64,000 nucleotides of DNA from the NCBI RefSeq assembly GCF_010729665.1, contig NZ_AP022610.1, positions 2,976,001 through 3,040,000 of the forward strand, in the 5' to 3' direction. Under the pieces are notes generated by a model. That model was not told the DNA's origin. It did not search any database and saw nothing but the letters and a program-made list of their open reading frames with translations. This DNA comes from Mycolicibacterium madagascariense (lineage in GTDB: Bacteria > Actinomycetota > Actinomycetes > Mycobacteriales > Mycobacteriaceae). The translations under genes and the position numbers were made by a program. Numbering within the stretch: the first letter of the stretch is position 1; the number at the start of each line of letters is the position of its first letter. Positions 1-7,995 of the stretch are shown here, piece by piece.

Positions 1-42
1 AGACGATTCACGAGGCTCGGTTCATCTGAGGTGCGCCGTGGC

Positions 43-633
43 TCATACCGGCGGTGCGGGTTCGTATTGGATGTAGCGCCGGATGTGACGGGCGCGGTCG
101 GGGCCGGCGAGTCGGACGATGAGGTGTAGGGCCATGTCGATGCCGGCGGACACTCCTGAGGCGGTGATCGTGTCGCCGTCATCGACGAACCGCTCGTCGC
201 GCCGCACGTCGATGGTGGGGTCCAGCTCGGCGAGCAGGTCCAGGGAGGCCCAGTGCGTGGTGGCAGGACGGTGCGCGAGTAGTCCGGCGGCGGCATAGAC
301 GAGCGAACCCGTGCACACGCTCGTCATCAGTGGGACGGCGGCGCGCTGGCGGCGCAGCCAATCCAATTGGCCGTCATCGTGGAGTTGCGGGCGTGTGCCC
401 TGGCCGCCGGGATAGATCAGCACGTCGAGCGGTGGAGCGTCGTCGAAGGAGTGCTGGGCTTGTATGACCAGTCCCTTCGCGCAGCGCACTAGTCCGCCTG
501 AGCGGGATAGGCACGTGATCGCGTACCCGTCCTCTGGAAATCGTTGCGTCCACGCGGACAACACTTCCCATGGGCCGATCGCGTCGAGCTCCTCGACATC
601 GGTGAACAGCACGATGCCGATGTGCTTGGTCAT
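43..633 (-). CDS. DJ-1/PfpI family protein, isonitrile hydratase-like
   Basis: 196 aa single-domain protein of the DJ-1/PfpI (class I glutamine amidotransferase-like) superfamily. The nucleophile-elbow cysteine lies in SVCTGSLVYAAAGLL and is followed by the RPATTHW stretch shared with GlxA regulators and with isonitrile hydratase InhA. There is no HTH domain, so it is probably an enzyme rather than a regulator. A nitrile hydratase operon lies 0.5 kb away on the same strand, which makes a role in isonitrile or nitrile hydration plausible. That link is inference; another DJ-1-type hydrolase or chaperone is possible. The ATG start gives the full N-terminal beta strand (IGIVLFTDVEELD). Confidence 0.8.
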   Translation of the reverse strand: MTKHIGIVLFTDVEELDAIGPWEVLSAWTQRFPEDGYAITCLSRSGGLVRCAKGLVIQAQHSFDDAPPLDVLIYPGGQGTRPQLHDDGQLDWLRRQRAAVPLMTSVCTGSLVYAAAGLLAHRPATTHWASLDLLAELDPTIDVRRDERFVDDGDTITASGVSAGIDMALHLIVRLAGPDRARHIRRYIQYEPAPPV

Positions 634-760
634 CGGCGCGGTCCGTTGTTCGGCTGCCAGACCGTCTCAGTGTCCATGATTCTCACCGTAGCTTCGGACG
701 CTGTTCATGGGTCTCGACGGTTTCCGCGCCTCGCGCGGTGAGCGTGTCAGGCCGGCTCGA

Positions 761-1069
761 TCAGGCGATCGGTCCCGCGTCTTCGGGACGTTCCGGGGTC
801 CCCTGGCCGAGCTGGTGGCTCAGGCGCCGGTGGCTGACGACCAACCACCCGACTCCCCCACCCACGCCGACGACGGCGATGATCAGCCCCAGAACACCCG
901 CGCTGGCGTTGCCAACGGCGAAGGCCGCAGCGGCCATGGCCACGGCGAATACACCGACCGCAATCGCCACGAACCCTGGCCATCGGCTGCGGTCCTTCAA
1001 TGACGCTCCTGCGACGGGTCCGACGCTGGAGCCCTCCGGATCGTTCTTTGCATCATGGATGTTGCTCAT
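761..1069 (-). CDS. small two-helix membrane protein, UsfY-like
   Basis: 102 aa. A polar N-terminus is followed by a PVAGASLKDRSRWPG stretch, then two hydrophobic helices (about residues 32-52 and 57-78) and a charged tail. The SLKD..WPG signature before two helices recalls UsfY, the small protein encoded next to sigF in mycobacteria, but this is from memory and not an alignment. I chose the ATG at 1069 because the in-frame start at 1129 adds a non-conserved Arg-rich extension. It shares the strand of the flanking nitrile genes. Function unknown; stress-linked if the UsfY resemblance holds. Confidence 0.5.
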   Translation of the reverse strand: MSNIHDAKNDPEGSSVGPVAGASLKDRSRWPGFVAIAVGVFAVAMAAAAFAVGNASAGVLGLIIAVVGVGGGVGWLVVSHRRLSHQLGQGTPERPEDAGPIA

Positions 1070-1165
1070 GACCGTCATTCGTCGCCGGACGCTGGAAGGC
1101 GCCGTCCAAGCATCTGTCGGCTCCATCACAGGGAGGCTGCGGTGGCGGGGTTCGACCCGTCGGTC

Positions 1166-1471
1166 CTAGTGGTCGTGGGCAACCGCGTGGTCGTTGGCGT
1201 CGGTCAGTACCGGAGCGGTCAGCAGTTCATGGCGTTCGATGAGTTCGTCGAGCGTCGCGACCCAGTGGTCGTAGTACTCCCATTGCCCTCGCTCGGCTTC
1301 GGGCGTCCCCTCCCACTTTTGAATCGTCGCAATCAGGCCCTGCTGGAATTCGCTCCAGTCGTAATGCCGGAACTCCGAGAGCGCGAGTGCCAATCCGAAG
1401 GCCCGGCGCTGCCATTCGTGGTCGAACTGAGGCGCCGCCTGATCGGTGGTGCAGGTGTCGTGCAGTTTCAT
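1166..1471 (-). CDS. nitrile hydratase accessory protein (P14K-type activator)
   Basis: 101 aa, homologous to the N-terminal part of nitrile hydratase beta subunits (RRAFGLALALSEFRHYDWSEF, then YYDHWVATLDELIE). In cobalt-type nitrile hydratases this small protein binds alpha and inserts the metal by subunit swapping, after which beta replaces it. Its ATG overlaps the stop of the alpha gene (ATGA), so translation is coupled, and it is the last gene of the operon. A longer in-frame extension upstream exists but lies wholly inside the alpha gene and is not credible. Confidence 0.88.
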   Translation of the reverse strand: MKLHDTCTTDQAAPQFDHEWQRRAFGLALALSEFRHYDWSEFQQGLIATIQKWEGTPEAERGQWEYYDHWVATLDELIERHELLTAPVLTDANDHAVAHDH

Positions 1472-2088
1472 GACGCCGGCCCTGCCAATGCGACGCCGAT
1501 CATGGCTTCGGTGGTCACCAGGTCCATGAGCATCTCGTCGGTGAAATCCTCTGTGCCGGCGGGCCTTTCGGGGATGACGAACCACCGCGAGTGCCCACTG
1601 GAGTCCCACACCTTGATCTCGGTGTCGGGGGGCAGGTCGACCCCGACCTCGGCGAGCACCTTGCGGGGTTCGCGCGCGGCACGTGAACGGAAGGTCGGAT
1701 CCTTGTACCAGTAGGGCGGCAGTCCGAGGACGGGCCACGGGAAGCAGGAGCACAGCGTGCAGATCACGAGGTTGTGCACCCCGGAGGTATTGGCAACCGC
1801 CTGCAGGTGCTCCCCCTCGGCGCCGGCCATGCCGTCGGGCAAGTCGAGTTCGGCGATCGCCGCGGGGGTGTCCAGGACGACCTTCTCGGCGAAAGCCGGG
1901 TCGGTCCAAGCCTTTACGACGATCTTCTTGCCGTTGAGCGGGGTCATCTCGGTCTCGAAGTACGCCAGCACCTTGTCCACGGTCTGCGCGGTGATGACAC
2001 CCTTCTCGATGAGCAGGGCCTCCAGTGCGGCGACCTTCTTGGCGCTGGCCTCTTCACGGTCGGGCGGGTAGGCGAACTGGTCGGTCAC
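1468..2088 (-). CDS. nthA: nitrile hydratase alpha subunit, cobalt type
   Basis: 206 aa. The metal site is C110-T-L-C113-S-C115 followed by FPWPVLGLPPYWYKDP. Threonine in the CTLCSC motif marks cobalt-type enzymes; iron-type enzymes carry serine there. C113 and C115 are the residues oxidised to sulfinate/sulfenate in the family. The enzyme hydrates nitriles to amides in the cytoplasm as an alpha-beta heterodimer. It starts inside the beta stop codon and ends inside the accessory-gene start (both ATGA overlaps). Thiocyanate hydrolase gamma is the nearest alternative, but the undivided beta gene next door favours nitrile hydratase. Confidence 0.95.
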   Translation of the reverse strand: MTDQFAYPPDREEASAKKVAALEALLIEKGVITAQTVDKVLAYFETEMTPLNGKKIVVKAWTDPAFAEKVVLDTPAAIAELDLPDGMAGAEGEHLQAVANTSGVHNLVICTLCSCFPWPVLGLPPYWYKDPTFRSRAAREPRKVLAEVGVDLPPDTEIKVWDSSGHSRWFVIPERPAGTEDFTDEMLMDLVTTEAMIGVALAGPAS

Positions 2089-2819
2089 GAATCCTCCTTG
2101 ATGGGTGCCAAATACGCTTCGAAGAGCTCCGCGTACAGCGTTTCCGGGCCGGCTTCGGCGCGCGGCCCCCAGACCTCCGCCGGGTCGAATTCGACGACGT
2201 AGATCGGCATCGGGTCGCCGATGCCGTCACCGGTGTGGGTGAAGTAGGCGTAGTCGCCCTCGAAGACGCGCTCCACGGTCCCGGTCCGACCACGGAGATA
2301 ACCCGGCAGCCGACTGTGGGCGTCGGCGGCGACGTTGGTGATCCGCACCGTCGATCCGACGGGGTACTTCGGATGCGCGACGTCGCGCCGGGGACTGTCG
2401 CCCTTGCGCAGGTACGCGATGACCTGCTCGTCGATGGCCTCCACGGGTTCGGCGGTGGGCGGTGCGAGTTCTGCGACCTTGGCGGCGAGTTCCTCCTCGG
2501 TCACGTAGCCCTTGTCGAGGAAGAACTGGGTGATGCCGCCCAACCACTTCTCGTAGTAGCGAAACTTGAAGTAGTCGAAGGGATTCATCGCCTCGGCGCC
2601 GGTGCGTAGGTCAGCCCAGGTCCATTCGTCCTTGAAGGCCGTGGGCACCTCGTCGATCGGGTAGGTCGGCAGCGCCGCGCCCAGGTGGTTCGACAGCCCC
2701 ATCATCGCCACGTGGATGCCGAAGATGCGCTTCTCCCAATCCTCCACGAACACACGCTTTTCCAGCGACAGATCCTCCGGCAGGCCCTCGAGACCACCGA
2801 GATAGTGCTGCAGTTTCAT
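2085..2819 (-). CDS. nthB: nitrile hydratase beta subunit
   Basis: 244 aa, typical beta length. The N-terminus MKLQHYLGGLEGL and WEKRIFGIHVAMMGLS are characteristic. The middle carries YYEKWLGGI, and the C-terminal SH3-like barrel has VGSTVRI, RLPGYLRGRTGTV and YVVEFDPAEVWG. The start was placed at the ATG at 2819, which overlaps the upstream DUF1097 stop (ATGA); the open frame continues upstream only inside that gene. It forms the catalytic dimer with the alpha subunit encoded next. Confidence 0.95.
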   Translation of the reverse strand: MKLQHYLGGLEGLPEDLSLEKRVFVEDWEKRIFGIHVAMMGLSNHLGAALPTYPIDEVPTAFKDEWTWADLRTGAEAMNPFDYFKFRYYEKWLGGITQFFLDKGYVTEEELAAKVAELAPPTAEPVEAIDEQVIAYLRKGDSPRRDVAHPKYPVGSTVRITNVAADAHSRLPGYLRGRTGTVERVFEGDYAYFTHTGDGIGDPMPIYVVEFDPAEVWGPRAEAGPETLYAELFEAYLAPIKEDS

Positions 2820-3346
2820 GCGGGGCTTCCTTCGATGGGCGGGGTGGCCGGGCTCGTGGCGTCGTGCTTCGTCATGGCCGTCGCGAGGTATTCGGAGAGC
2901 AGGCCGAAGGACGCTCCCAAGACGCAGGCCACCGCGGCGACCAGGCCGGGGTTCGACATGGTGGTGACGGTGACGTCGGGGCCCCGCCCGGCGACCGTCG
3001 AGACCGTGGACGCAAAGCCGATGACGACGGCCGGGGTGGTCGCCAGCAGCGGCACCCACGACGCCTGCACCATGACCGCGCTGCCCACTCCCACGGCGAT
3101 GGCGGTGACCAGCAGGCCGCCACCCATCAGGTGGGCTGCGAACAGACTGGCCGTCGCGATCACCACCCCGACGAGGTTCGACGACACCGATCTGATCCAG
3201 CCGACGGCCCCGCCGCCGACGAAGAAGAACGACGCCCACGCGAGGAACACCACCCAGATGGGTACCGTGATGACGTCTGCGGTGAGTGCGACGGCGAGGC
3301 CGCCAAGCACGCCGATGCTCAGCGTCGAGGCCGTCCGTGAATCCAT
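2816..3346 (-). CDS. DUF1097 family membrane protein, first gene of nitrile hydratase operon
   Basis: 176 aa with about five hydrophobic helices. WVVFLAWASFFFVGGGAVGW followed by NLVGVVIA is the DUF1097 (YcdZ-type) signature. It is translationally coupled to nthB by a 4-nt overlap, so it belongs to the nitrile operon. A role in substrate or cobalt uptake is inference only; no DUF1097 function is established to my knowledge. The start is the ATG at 3346. An upstream TTG at 3388 would add 14 residues and has no better ribosome-binding site. Confidence 0.8.
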   Translation of the reverse strand: MDSRTASTLSIGVLGGLAVALTADVITVPIWVVFLAWASFFFVGGGAVGWIRSVSSNLVGVVIATASLFAAHLMGGGLLVTAIAVGVGSAVMVQASWVPLLATTPAVVIGFASTVSTVAGRGPDVTVTTMSNPGLVAAVACVLGASFGLLSEYLATAMTKHDATSPATPPIEGSPA

Positions 3347-3408
3347 GCATAGAGCCTGAGCTGCCGACGTTTCGCCAGCGTTACGCAAGGGTTGCTCTGC
3401 CCGGCGAG

Positions 3409-3436
3409 TCCGGACACGAATCGGGTGATTCCGGAC
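3409..3436. promoter_or_regulatory. paired TCCGGAC direct repeats, candidate AraC-type operator
   Basis: TCCGGAC occurs at 3409-3415 and again at 3430-3436, exactly 21 bp apart (two helical turns, same face). The repeats lie in the divergent region between the nitrile hydratase operon (start 3346) and the GlxA-type regulator (start 3517). AraC-family proteins commonly bind tandem direct repeats with this spacing. A short palindrome GCGT-T-ACGC lies at 3378-3386, nearer the operon. Confidence 0.45.
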
Positions 3437-3516
3437 GTCGACCCCGCTCGCGTTGCCGTCGCTGCGGGCGGGCCCTCACACTGACGAGGCTCAACCCTCA
3501 CGGGAGGACCGCCCTG

Positions 3517-4542
3517 GTGTCCATCGATGAATCGACGTCGACCAAGACCGTCGTATTCGCCCTATATGACAAGGTCACGCTGCAGGACGTCGCTGCACCG
3601 CTCGAGATCTTCGCTCGCGCAAACGATTTCGGAGCACGCTACGAGATCCTTCTGGTGTCCGCGACCGGCAAGGCCGTGGAGACGACGTCGTTCGTCTCGC
3701 TCAACGTGCACGAGTCGCTCGCGGCGGCGCCGGACCGGTTCGACACGTTGATCGTGCCGGGAGGGGTGCCGCCCGACTTCTGCTTCACCCCCGGCGCCCA
3801 CGACATCCCCGAGGAACAGACGCCGGACCACGTGGCGACGGCACTCGAGATGGTGGGCGAACTGGCGCCGCGGGCGCGCCGGGTCGCCTCGGTGTGCACC
3901 GGCGCGTTCGTCCTTGCCGCGCTCGGCTTGCTCGACGGCCGGCGTGCGACCACGCACTGGGCGCACTGCCAGGAACTGTCTCGGGTCTACCCCGAGGTCG
4001 AGGTCGTGCCGGATGCTCTGTTCGTCCAAGACGGTCCATTCATCACCGGAGCCGGTATCACCGCGGGCATCGACCTCGGTCTGGCCATGGTGGAGAGCGA
4101 CTACGGCACTGACGTGGCCCGGCGGGTGGCCCGATGGATGGTGGTGTTCCTGCAACGGCCGGGCGGTCAGACGCAGTTCAGCGTGTGGACCGAGTCGCAA
4201 CTCCCCGTCTCGGGTGGGCTGCGCGAGATCCTCGACGCGATCATCGCCGATCCGGGTGCCGACCACTCCGTCGCGGCGCTGGCCCACCGGGCCTCGATCA
4301 GCGAACGGCACCTCGTCCGCATGTTCCGGGTCCAGGTCGGGATGACCCCGGCGCGCTACGTCGAGCAAGCGCGCCTCGAGGCGGCGAAGGTGCTGCTCGC
4401 GACCGGTGACCAGGGGCAGGAAGCCGTGGCACGACGCGCCGGTTTTGGCTCCGCGGACACCATGCGACGCACCTTCAGACGTGCGCTCGGGGTGTCACCG
4501 AGCACGTACCGCAGCCGATTTCGGACGACGGGCATTCACTAG
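3517..4542 (+). CDS. GlxA-family transcriptional regulator (DJ-1/PfpI + AraC HTH)
   Basis: 341 aa. The N-terminal DJ-1/PfpI-like sensor domain (about 1-195) contains ASVCTGAFVLAALGLL and RRATTHWAHC. The C-terminal AraC-type DNA-binding domain (about 235-335) has HRASISERHLVRMFRVQVGMTPARYVEQARLE and a second HTH ending in RRTFRRALGVSPSTYRSRF. The start is the GTG at 3517, preceded by GGGAGGA at 3502-3508; the frame is open further upstream but lacks a ribosome site. It is divergent from the nitrile hydratase operon and is its likely regulator. The sensed ligand is unknown; a nitrile or amide is a guess from context. Confidence 0.88.
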   Translation: MSIDESTSTKTVVFALYDKVTLQDVAAPLEIFARANDFGARYEILLVSATGKAVETTSFVSLNVHESLAAAPDRFDTLIVPGGVPPDFCFTPGAHDIPEEQTPDHVATALEMVGELAPRARRVASVCTGAFVLAALGLLDGRRATTHWAHCQELSRVYPEVEVVPDALFVQDGPFITGAGITAGIDLGLAMVESDYGTDVARRVARWMVVFLQRPGGQTQFSVWTESQLPVSGGLREILDAIIADPGADHSVAALAHRASISERHLVRMFRVQVGMTPARYVEQARLEAAKVLLATGDQGQEAVARRAGFGSADTMRRTFRRALGVSPSTYRSRFRTTGIH

Positions 4543-5038
4543 CGTCGTCAATATCGTTGTGCTGCAACAGTTCTCGTCGTCGATGGGGTCGGGCAGCAGG
4601 CGTCACCCTGCCAGGCCCTCATGCCCTCCTTGGTGGCGGTGACGAGCGCAGCAATCGGGTCAGCTCACGCTCGGAGGGCATTGGCAGCTGAAACCGTGAC
4701 CGGCGCCGCAGGACGGGTCGGCCCCACGCAATCATGCCCGGATGGGCGACGTGGAGGGGCCACCCTGCCGTCGCCGAACCAGGTCGCCGCGTGAGGCGCC
4801 AGGAATTTGTTCGCTCCCTGCCAATAGTTCGCTTAATTAACATTTGGATGTGTAATGCTACGAACCGGTAAACTATGAAATTGCAAGTAAAGCACGTTTT
4901 TGACGCCAGCGCAGGTACTACTCTCGATGACTTCGCTCTCGTTGCTGAAGCTGCGCGCAGGGGTTAGTCTTCCCGCATGCCAAGCCTGTTTCAACGCCTG
5001 CGTTCTCCCACGGCCTAGACGACGACCGAGCCGATCCG
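4543..5038. other. intergenic region with AT-rich promoter-like stretch
   Basis: 496 bp without a credible gene. Positions about 4815-4900 are markedly AT-rich for this genome (TTAATTAACATTTGG, TAATGC, AAACTATGAAATTGC) and probably hold the promoter of the downstream sensor kinase. The rest shows ordinary GC content and no strong hairpin. Confidence 0.5.
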
Positions 5039-7234
5039 ATGATTCCGGCCAGAACCTCCCGGCGACACCTGTGCTTGGAAGTGGCGCGGATTTCGACGGT
5101 GGCGCGCCAGTGCGCGTTTCTGATGGCGGCCGCGGTCTCGACGCTCGGCCCGAACACCACCGGGGTGGGCGGTAGGGCTCTGCTCGTGGGCCTCGCGCTG
5201 TGGGCGATCTATCGCTTGGCCACTAGATCGTCGTCGGCGGTCGCCCTCGTGGGGGATGCGCTGTGCACCGCCGCGGTTGGCGCGGTCCTGCCCTTGGTGG
5301 CCGTGGACGCCCACGTCACTCACCCCGTCAGCGTGGCGCAAGCCGTGGTCGGCGTCTGTCTGGCATCCCTTGGAGTCCAGCTTCCGGTCGGATGGTCCCT
5401 GGCCGCCTTGCTTCTGGAAGTCGGCGCCTACGCAGTGGGGTCATCGGCGTCCGCGGGTTGGCATCCCATGGCATTGGCCAACGAACTGGTCCCGATCCTG
5501 TGCGGGTGGCTGACGGCGACGGCCCTGCGAGAAGCCATCAGGTGGGTTGCCAACACCGCCGACCACGCACACCTGTTGCGATTGGAGGCCGAAATCGCCA
5601 ACGGCGTCGCCGAGGCACGTCGCAAGGCCGACCGCGAACAGCTCGCGCTGTTGCACGACACTGCGGCGGCGACCCTTCTGCTGGCGGGGACGGAGGCACG
5701 TGCGCCCGTCGACCGACTGGCGGCGCAGGCCGCTCGCGACCTGACGCTGCTGGAGGCCACTCCCATCACGGATCCCTCCGCGCCCATCGACGTCGTGCCA
5801 CTCCTGCGCGACGAAGCTCGCTTCTTGGATTGTCCCGCCGAGCTCACCGGCCTGGACCACCTCTGGTTGGACGGCGAGCTTGCCCGGGCGATCTGCGCCG
5901 CGAGCCGAGAGGTCATGAACAACGTGGACCGCCACGCGCACGCCACCTCCGTCACCATCTACGCAGGCGCACACCGGCTCGAGATTGCCGACGACGGTTG
6001 CGGTTTCACGTCGAGTCAATCCCACGGACACGGGATCAACGAGTCGATCGTGGCCAGGATGCGTCGTGCCGGTGGCGATGCTCGCATCCGATCGATTCCC
6101 GGCCAGGGCACCGTCGTCGAGCTTCGGTGGCACGACGAACCGGGACTCCCGGACCCGCACGACTGCCACGACGACACCGAATCATTCGTTCACGGCGTGG
6201 CGGCGGCATATCGCCTGTGGCTCATCACCACGGGAATCGTTCTGCTCAGCGTCGCCCTCCTCCGCGGCCCGCTGAGCGGCCACCAACTGTGGTTGGAGGT
6301 CGGTTTGGCGGTCGCCGCCGCAGTGTGTACGTCCACTGCGGCACCGAGCCGTCTTCGCGAGGCCAGGTGGACGGTCTGGGTCATCACCGCCGCACTCGTC
6401 GGCATCTCGGCAGCACAGCATGCGGCACTGGCCGACTCCGAACTCCTCACCAAGGCCTACTGGTCCATCGGTGCAATCAGCTTCTGCCTCTTGCCATTTC
6501 TCGTCCACGTGCCCTTGGCCCGTAGCCTTGCGCTGCTTTTGACGGCGTGGGTGATCCCGGCGACGATCGACCTGCACAGGGATCCTGCCGTACACATGGT
6601 CGTCTATCTCGGCGTCGCCGCGATCGCCTTCTTCATTCCGCAGGTCGCGTTGTGCGTCCTGAGCGGTTCGATACGGGATGCTCTACGTCTTGCCCGCAAG
6701 GAGGATCTGGCACGCCTTCGGGTCGACACCAAGGAGGCCATCGACGCAGCCATGCAGGCCGAGTGCATTCGCCGCTACTCCGACACCGTGGACCGACTCA
6801 TCCCGCTCTTGCGAACCCTCTCCCGCGGCGGGCCGATCACCGATGAGTTCAGGCGTCGCAGCCGAGCGGAATGCGAGCGGCTTCGCACCCTCTTCGACGA
6901 GCCCACGCCACACGCCGCGCTCCTGGCGGAACGCGTGCAATCACTCATCGACGACGCTGCGCGACGCGGGGTCACGGTCACCGCGCACGTCGACGGGGAC
7001 TTGCCGACACTGTCGTCGGACACTGCCGACCAGGTGCTCGATCAGGTCGCCGTGGCCTTGGAACACGCCGTCTCATGGGCCCGAGTGGTACTCACCGGGG
7101 CACAGGCCGAGGTCGACGTGAGCGTGGTGTGCGACGTCGTGCGCCCGCCCGGGGTCGACTTCGGGAGGCCGGAGGGGCGGTCGGACGTCCTCGTCGCGGA
7201 GGACACGATGTGGCTCACACTGCGGGCGGGGTGA
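5039..7234 (+). CDS. membrane sensor histidine kinase with tandem (duplicated) architecture
   Basis: 731 aa. Module 1 has about five membrane helices (1-170), a helix with LLHDTAAATLLLAG (H206 is the likely phospho-acceptor, as in NarL-partner HisKA_3-like kinases), and an ATPase domain with EVMNNVDRHAHA (N box), ADDGCGF (G1) and GHGIN (G2). Module 2 (from about 390) has a second set of five or so helices, then a helical region and a domain that looks like a degenerate ATPase with no G boxes. It lies 19 bp before a LuxR-type response regulator, its evident partner. The stimulus is unknown. The start is uncertain: the ATG at 5039 lacks a clear Shine-Dalgarno sequence. Confidence 0.8.
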   Translation: MIPARTSRRHLCLEVARISTVARQCAFLMAAAVSTLGPNTTGVGGRALLVGLALWAIYRLATRSSSAVALVGDALCTAAVGAVLPLVAVDAHVTHPVSVAQAVVGVCLASLGVQLPVGWSLAALLLEVGAYAVGSSASAGWHPMALANELVPILCGWLTATALREAIRWVANTADHAHLLRLEAEIANGVAEARRKADREQLALLHDTAAATLLLAGTEARAPVDRLAAQAARDLTLLEATPITDPSAPIDVVPLLRDEARFLDCPAELTGLDHLWLDGELARAICAASREVMNNVDRHAHATSVTIYAGAHRLEIADDGCGFTSSQSHGHGINESIVARMRRAGGDARIRSIPGQGTVVELRWHDEPGLPDPHDCHDDTESFVHGVAAAYRLWLITTGIVLLSVALLRGPLSGHQLWLEVGLAVAAAVCTSTAAPSRLREARWTVWVITAALVGISAAQHAALADSELLTKAYWSIGAISFCLLPFLVHVPLARSLALLLTAWVIPATIDLHRDPAVHMVVYLGVAAIAFFIPQVALCVLSGSIRDALRLARKEDLARLRVDTKEAIDAAMQAECIRRYSDTVDRLIPLLRTLSRGGPITDEFRRRSRAECERLRTLFDEPTPHAALLAERVQSLIDDAARRGVTVTAHVDGDLPTLSSDTADQVLDQVAVALEHAVSWARVVLTGAQAEVDVSVVCDVVRPPGVDFGRPEGRSDVLVAEDTMWLTLRAG

Positions 7235-7253
7235 ATGGAAATCGGGGGGCGAC

Positions 7254-7934
7254 GTGGCAGACCAAACGGGCCAGAGTGGGGGCTCACGAATAGCGTCCGT
7301 GACCGTCATCGACGATCACGACGCCATCCAGTTGGCGGTGAAGATCTGGTGCCAGGAGGCGAATCCGCCCATCCCGCTGCACCCTGGCTTCTGTTCCACG
7401 AACGAATTCCTGGCCGCGTGCGCTGAGCGTCCGCCCGGGGTGGTCATCTTCGACCTCGAGCAGCGGCAGCACCGACCGGACTTCTACGGCCTCGGGAAGG
7501 TCGTGGCGATGGGCCACCGCGTCATCGTCTACTCGCATCTCGCCGGAGACGAGGTGATCCTGCAGAGCCTGGAGCTGGGGGCAGTCACGTTCATCGTGAA
7601 GATGGAGGGCAAGTCCCACTTGATCGACGCCGTTCGTGCCGCACTAGACAACGAGCCCTACGTCGGACCGCGGATGGCCAAGGCGATCTACCACGACCGC
7701 AGTGTCGGCAGACCCAAGCTGGCACCGCGGGAGAAGGAAGTGCTCATCGCGTGGTTCCAAACGGAGAGCAAGGACCTCGTCGGTCAGAAACTCGACATCT
7801 CCCCGACGACGGTGCGAACCCACTTGCAGCGGGTCCGGGCGAAGTACGCCGCCGTTGGTCGCGCCGCACCCACGAAGTCTGCGTTGGTCGCGCGGGCGAT
7901 TCAGGATGGGATCATCTTTCTCGACGACCTGTGA
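7254..7934 (+). CDS. LuxR/NarL-family response regulator
   Basis: 226 aa. The receiver domain carries the acidic pair in VIDDHD, the phospho-acceptor D67 in VVIFDLE, and the conserved lysine in FIVKMEGKS. The C-terminal LuxR HTH is recognisable as PREKEVLIAWF followed by LDISPTTVRTHLQRVRAKY. The GTG at 7254 follows the kinase stop by 19 bp with a GGGGGGC ribosome-like stretch. Adjacent genes in either direction are candidate targets; the sequence does not show which. Confidence 0.92.
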   Translation: MADQTGQSGGSRIASVTVIDDHDAIQLAVKIWCQEANPPIPLHPGFCSTNEFLAACAERPPGVVIFDLEQRQHRPDFYGLGKVVAMGHRVIVYSHLAGDEVILQSLELGAVTFIVKMEGKSHLIDAVRAALDNEPYVGPRMAKAIYHDRSVGRPKLAPREKEVLIAWFQTESKDLVGQKLDISPTTVRTHLQRVRAKYAAVGRAAPTKSALVARAIQDGIIFLDDL

Positions 7935-7941
7935 ACGCTCG

Positions 7942-7995
7942 ACGGGCCGTGGGTCATCGGGGGGTATTGCCCCGCACCGATGACGTTCGGCCCGT
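7942..7995. terminator. nested hairpin between convergent genes, probable bidirectional terminator
   Basis: Three nested inverted repeats share one axis: ACGGGCC (7942-7948) with GGCCCGT (7989-7995), GTCATCGG (7953-7960) with CCGATGAC (7977-7984), and an inner GGGG/CCCC pair. It sits just after the response regulator stop and overlaps the last codons of the converging flavoprotein gene. There is no U tract, as is common for mycobacterial terminators. Confidence 0.55.

Noticed and set aside
2820..3350. In-frame upstream extension of the nitrile hydratase beta gene to 421 codons
   Set aside because: The extension is Arg/Gly-rich and lies in the DUF1097 gene; ATG 2819 with an ATGA overlap gives the normal beta-subunit length.
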